DNA of 64,000 nucleotides, taken from assembly GCF_014696715.1 (NCBI RefSeq), contig NZ_JACJQO010000005.1, positions 1-64,000 of the forward strand, written 5' to 3'. The notes beneath the pieces are model-generated. The model was not told the DNA's origin and made no database searches. It saw only the letters and a list, made by a program, of their open reading frames with translations. The DNA is from Pseudanabaena sp. FACHB-2040. GTDB lineage: Bacteria; Cyanobacteriota; Cyanobacteriia; Phormidesmidales; Phormidesmidaceae. This document shows positions 62,730-64,000 of the stretch, piece by piece (the stretch's first letter is position 1; each line of letters starts with the position of its first letter). A program made the position numbers and the translations under genes.

Positions 62730-63779
62730 TCACTCCTCAGAATCACAGCTTTCATCAGTGGAAAAAACGGCTCCTGCTGCTATTGGGTCAAACCCTTCTG
62801 GAAATTGAGTATCAGCGTTGTAAATCGCGTTTTTAAAGTTTGCGCCATCGATAATGGCCCTTCTCAAATCAGTTACTCTCAAGTCAGCACCTTGAAGGTT
62901 TGCACGAGTCAAGTTGGTATACCATAGTCGTGCGTTGCAAAGGCGGGAGTTAATAAGACTTGCTTCTAGAAAACTGGAATCTGTAGTAATTGAATTCTCA
63001 AAGATTGCCCCGTCTAAAACTGCTCTAGAGAAATCTGCTGAGATTTCAGAGTCACTAATGTTTAAACCCGTTAGGTCTTGATCTGCTAAGTCTAATCCAT
63101 ATCCTCGAATGCCTACGGCAGAAGAATAAGCTGCCAGTAAATACATACCTACATCAGGAGGAGAAAAGCCTTCTGGAAGCTGTGTTCGAGCATCATAAAT
63201 AACGTTTTCAAAAGATGTCGAATTAAAGTTGGCTCCTCTCAAGTCAGTTTCTAGGAGGTATACATTTTGCAAGCTAGCATTCGTAAAATCTGTATTGGTT
63301 AAATCTGATTTTGAAAAGTCAGAATCTCCAATTTCAGCATCTACAAAACGAGCGCCAGATGAATTAGTGCTTCTAAAATAGCTTGCTATGTTTGCATTAC
63401 TGAAATTAGCTCCTCTTAAATCCGCATTGTCTAAAGTGTCATAAATCAAGCTGGCATTTTCAAAGTTGGCAAGCTGTAAATTTGCACTAGACAAATCTAC
63501 TTCTCTGATGACTGAATATCTTAAATTTGCCCCTGGTAAATTAACATGAGTCAATTTAGAGCGTAATATTTCAGAAGCTCTTAAGGAAGCACCTGCTAAA
63601 TTTGCACCAGACATATCAGTGCTAGAAATAGTACAGCGATCGCATCTTCCAGTTTCAATAATCCTATTAATTACTATTCGAGGCGTTGGTTCTGGTATGT
63701 AGAGATCAGCTACAGCATTGCGAGAGAGTGCTGCAATGGAAATCAGAAACGCCAATCCTGCAAAGTACGCTTTTTTCAT
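62730..63779 (-). CDS. secreted pentapeptide-repeat protein
   Basis: A 349-residue protein with a signal peptide (MKKAYFAGLAFLISIAALSRNAVA). Many A(N/D)Lxx-type pentapeptide repeats follow (MSGANLAGASLRASEILRSKLTHVNLPGANLRYS..., NLTRANLQGADLRVTDLRRAIIDGANFKNAIYN), which form a right-handed quadrilateral beta-helix. Two repeat ends carry a near-identical motif (Y-AxTQLPEGFSPPDVG / YNADTQFPEGFDPIAAG). The role is unknown; it should be exported. The AT-rich composition matches the region after the tRNA. Confidence 0.85.
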   Translation of the reverse strand: MKKAYFAGLAFLISIAALSRNAVADLYIPEPTPRIVINRIIETGRCDRCTISSTDMSGANLAGASLRASEILRSKLTHVNLPGANLRYSVIREVDLSSANLQLANFENASLIYDTLDNADLRGANFSNANIASYFRSTNSSGARFVDAEIGDSDFSKSDLTNTDFTNASLQNVYLLETDLRGANFNSTSFENVIYDARTQLPEGFSPPDVGMYLLAAYSSAVGIRGYGLDLADQDLTGLNISDSEISADFSRAVLDGAIFENSITTDSSFLEASLINSRLCNARLWYTNLTRANLQGADLRVTDLRRAIIDGANFKNAIYNADTQFPEGFDPIAAGAVFSTDESCDSEE

Positions 63780-63902
63780 ATAAGTAACTTTCTCAATATG
63801 GACACGTAATAATCTCTTCTAAACAAAGTTCCCCAATCCTTCTAAAAGGAAACCCCTCCCAAATTATGAGAGGGGTTTGAGTTATGGAATTGAAATCTCG
63901 AT

Positions 63903-64000
63903 TTAGCTTTCCGTATTGGGAGCGCTGCGTTTAATCAAGATGCTGATGTACTCGCCGGTTGCTCCTATAGGTTGCGGCTGAGTCCAGAAATTCTTGTCGG
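63903..64000 (-). CDS. hypothetical protein, C-terminal part (runs off the window)
   Basis: On the minus strand an open frame enters at the right edge and ends at TAA 63903. Its end, WTQPQPIGATGEYISILIKRSAPNTES, closely resembles the C-terminus of the small protein at 16485-16715 (WLDPIPTGRGGEYISLMTRKQN). The start lies outside the window. No function is known. Confidence 0.55.
   Translation of the reverse strand, partial: DKNFWTQPQPIGATGEYISILIKRSAPNTES

Overview
The window is chromosomal DNA of a cyanobacterium. The evidence is a ferrochelatase with the C-terminal chlorophyll-binding-like tail (47704-48867), an RbcR-type LysR regulator, a CrtD-like carotenoid desaturase, a DASH cryptochrome, a fused CbiG/CobJ, an Asr1405/Asl0597-type protein, a NuiA-type nuclease inhibitor and very many GCGATCGC (HIP1) octamers. 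Base composition and gene style suggest a filamentous Leptolyngbya-like lineage; that rank is inference. The left edge is the 5' end of a 16S rRNA gene read leftward, so an rRNA operon lies outside the window.

Layout. 1-3.2 kb: 16S 5' end and leader, a secreted protein with duplicated DGCLG modules, small hypotheticals and a thioredoxin-like [2Fe-2S] ferredoxin. 3.3-5 kb: an iron/oxidative-stress pair, dps and a Fur-family regulator with a perfect palindromic operator candidate. 5.4-7.3 kb: a decayed stretch with two abutting gene remnants and small hypotheticals. 7.4-11 kb: a membrane site-2-type protease with CBS domains, a CheR-PAS protein and an NTF2-like protein. 11-15.3 kb: a cyanate operon, substrate-binding protein, permease, ATPase and cyanase, read leftward. 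15.6-18.8 kb: small hypotheticals, an odd repeat/hairpin locus, a REP-flanked RAYT transposase and an SLH protein that shares the DGCLG module. 19-25.5 kb: a Ser/Thr kinase, a divergent AraC-type response regulator/PAS histidine kinase pair and a hypothetical. 25.7-34.3 kb: crtD, an RND efflux pair (adaptor lipoprotein plus pump) and an MFS transporter. 34.3-41.3 kb: an alpha-amylase-family enzyme, a NuiA homologue, cry-DASH, a Nif11-like protein and CbiG-CobJ. 41.6-46.2 kb: a DUF2811 protein, then a leftward group of FAD oxidoreductase, HAD phosphatase, ParA ATPase and coiled-coil partner. 46.3-61.5 kb: a tyrosine recombinase, then mostly housekeeping and regulatory genes (hemH, rhomboid, hrcA, ferredoxin, rbcR, second kinase, Crp-type regulator, catalytic-domain-less ArgRS-like protein, double-ACT protein, GNAT, DUF4332) ending at tRNA-Pro. 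61.6-64 kb: an AT-rich accessory stretch after the tRNA with a three-copy tandem repeat, an orphan gene and a pentapeptide-repeat protein.

The clearest working units are the cyanate uptake/breakdown operon (genes overlap or nearly abut), the Dps/Fur stress pair, the divergent two-component pair, the RND adaptor/pump pair, and the ParA/coiled-coil pair, whose 4-base overlap and C-terminal tryptophan invite comparison with the McdA/McdB carboxysome-positioning system.

The most unusual items are: that ParA pair; the ArgRS-like protein without a catalytic core; the RAYT flanked by two 33-bp REP palindromes in opposite orientation; the repeat/hairpin locus at 16.2-16.4 kb; the Tat lipoprotein with a 120-residue pre-signal domain in the cyanate operon; and the tRNA-Pro-linked AT-rich region.
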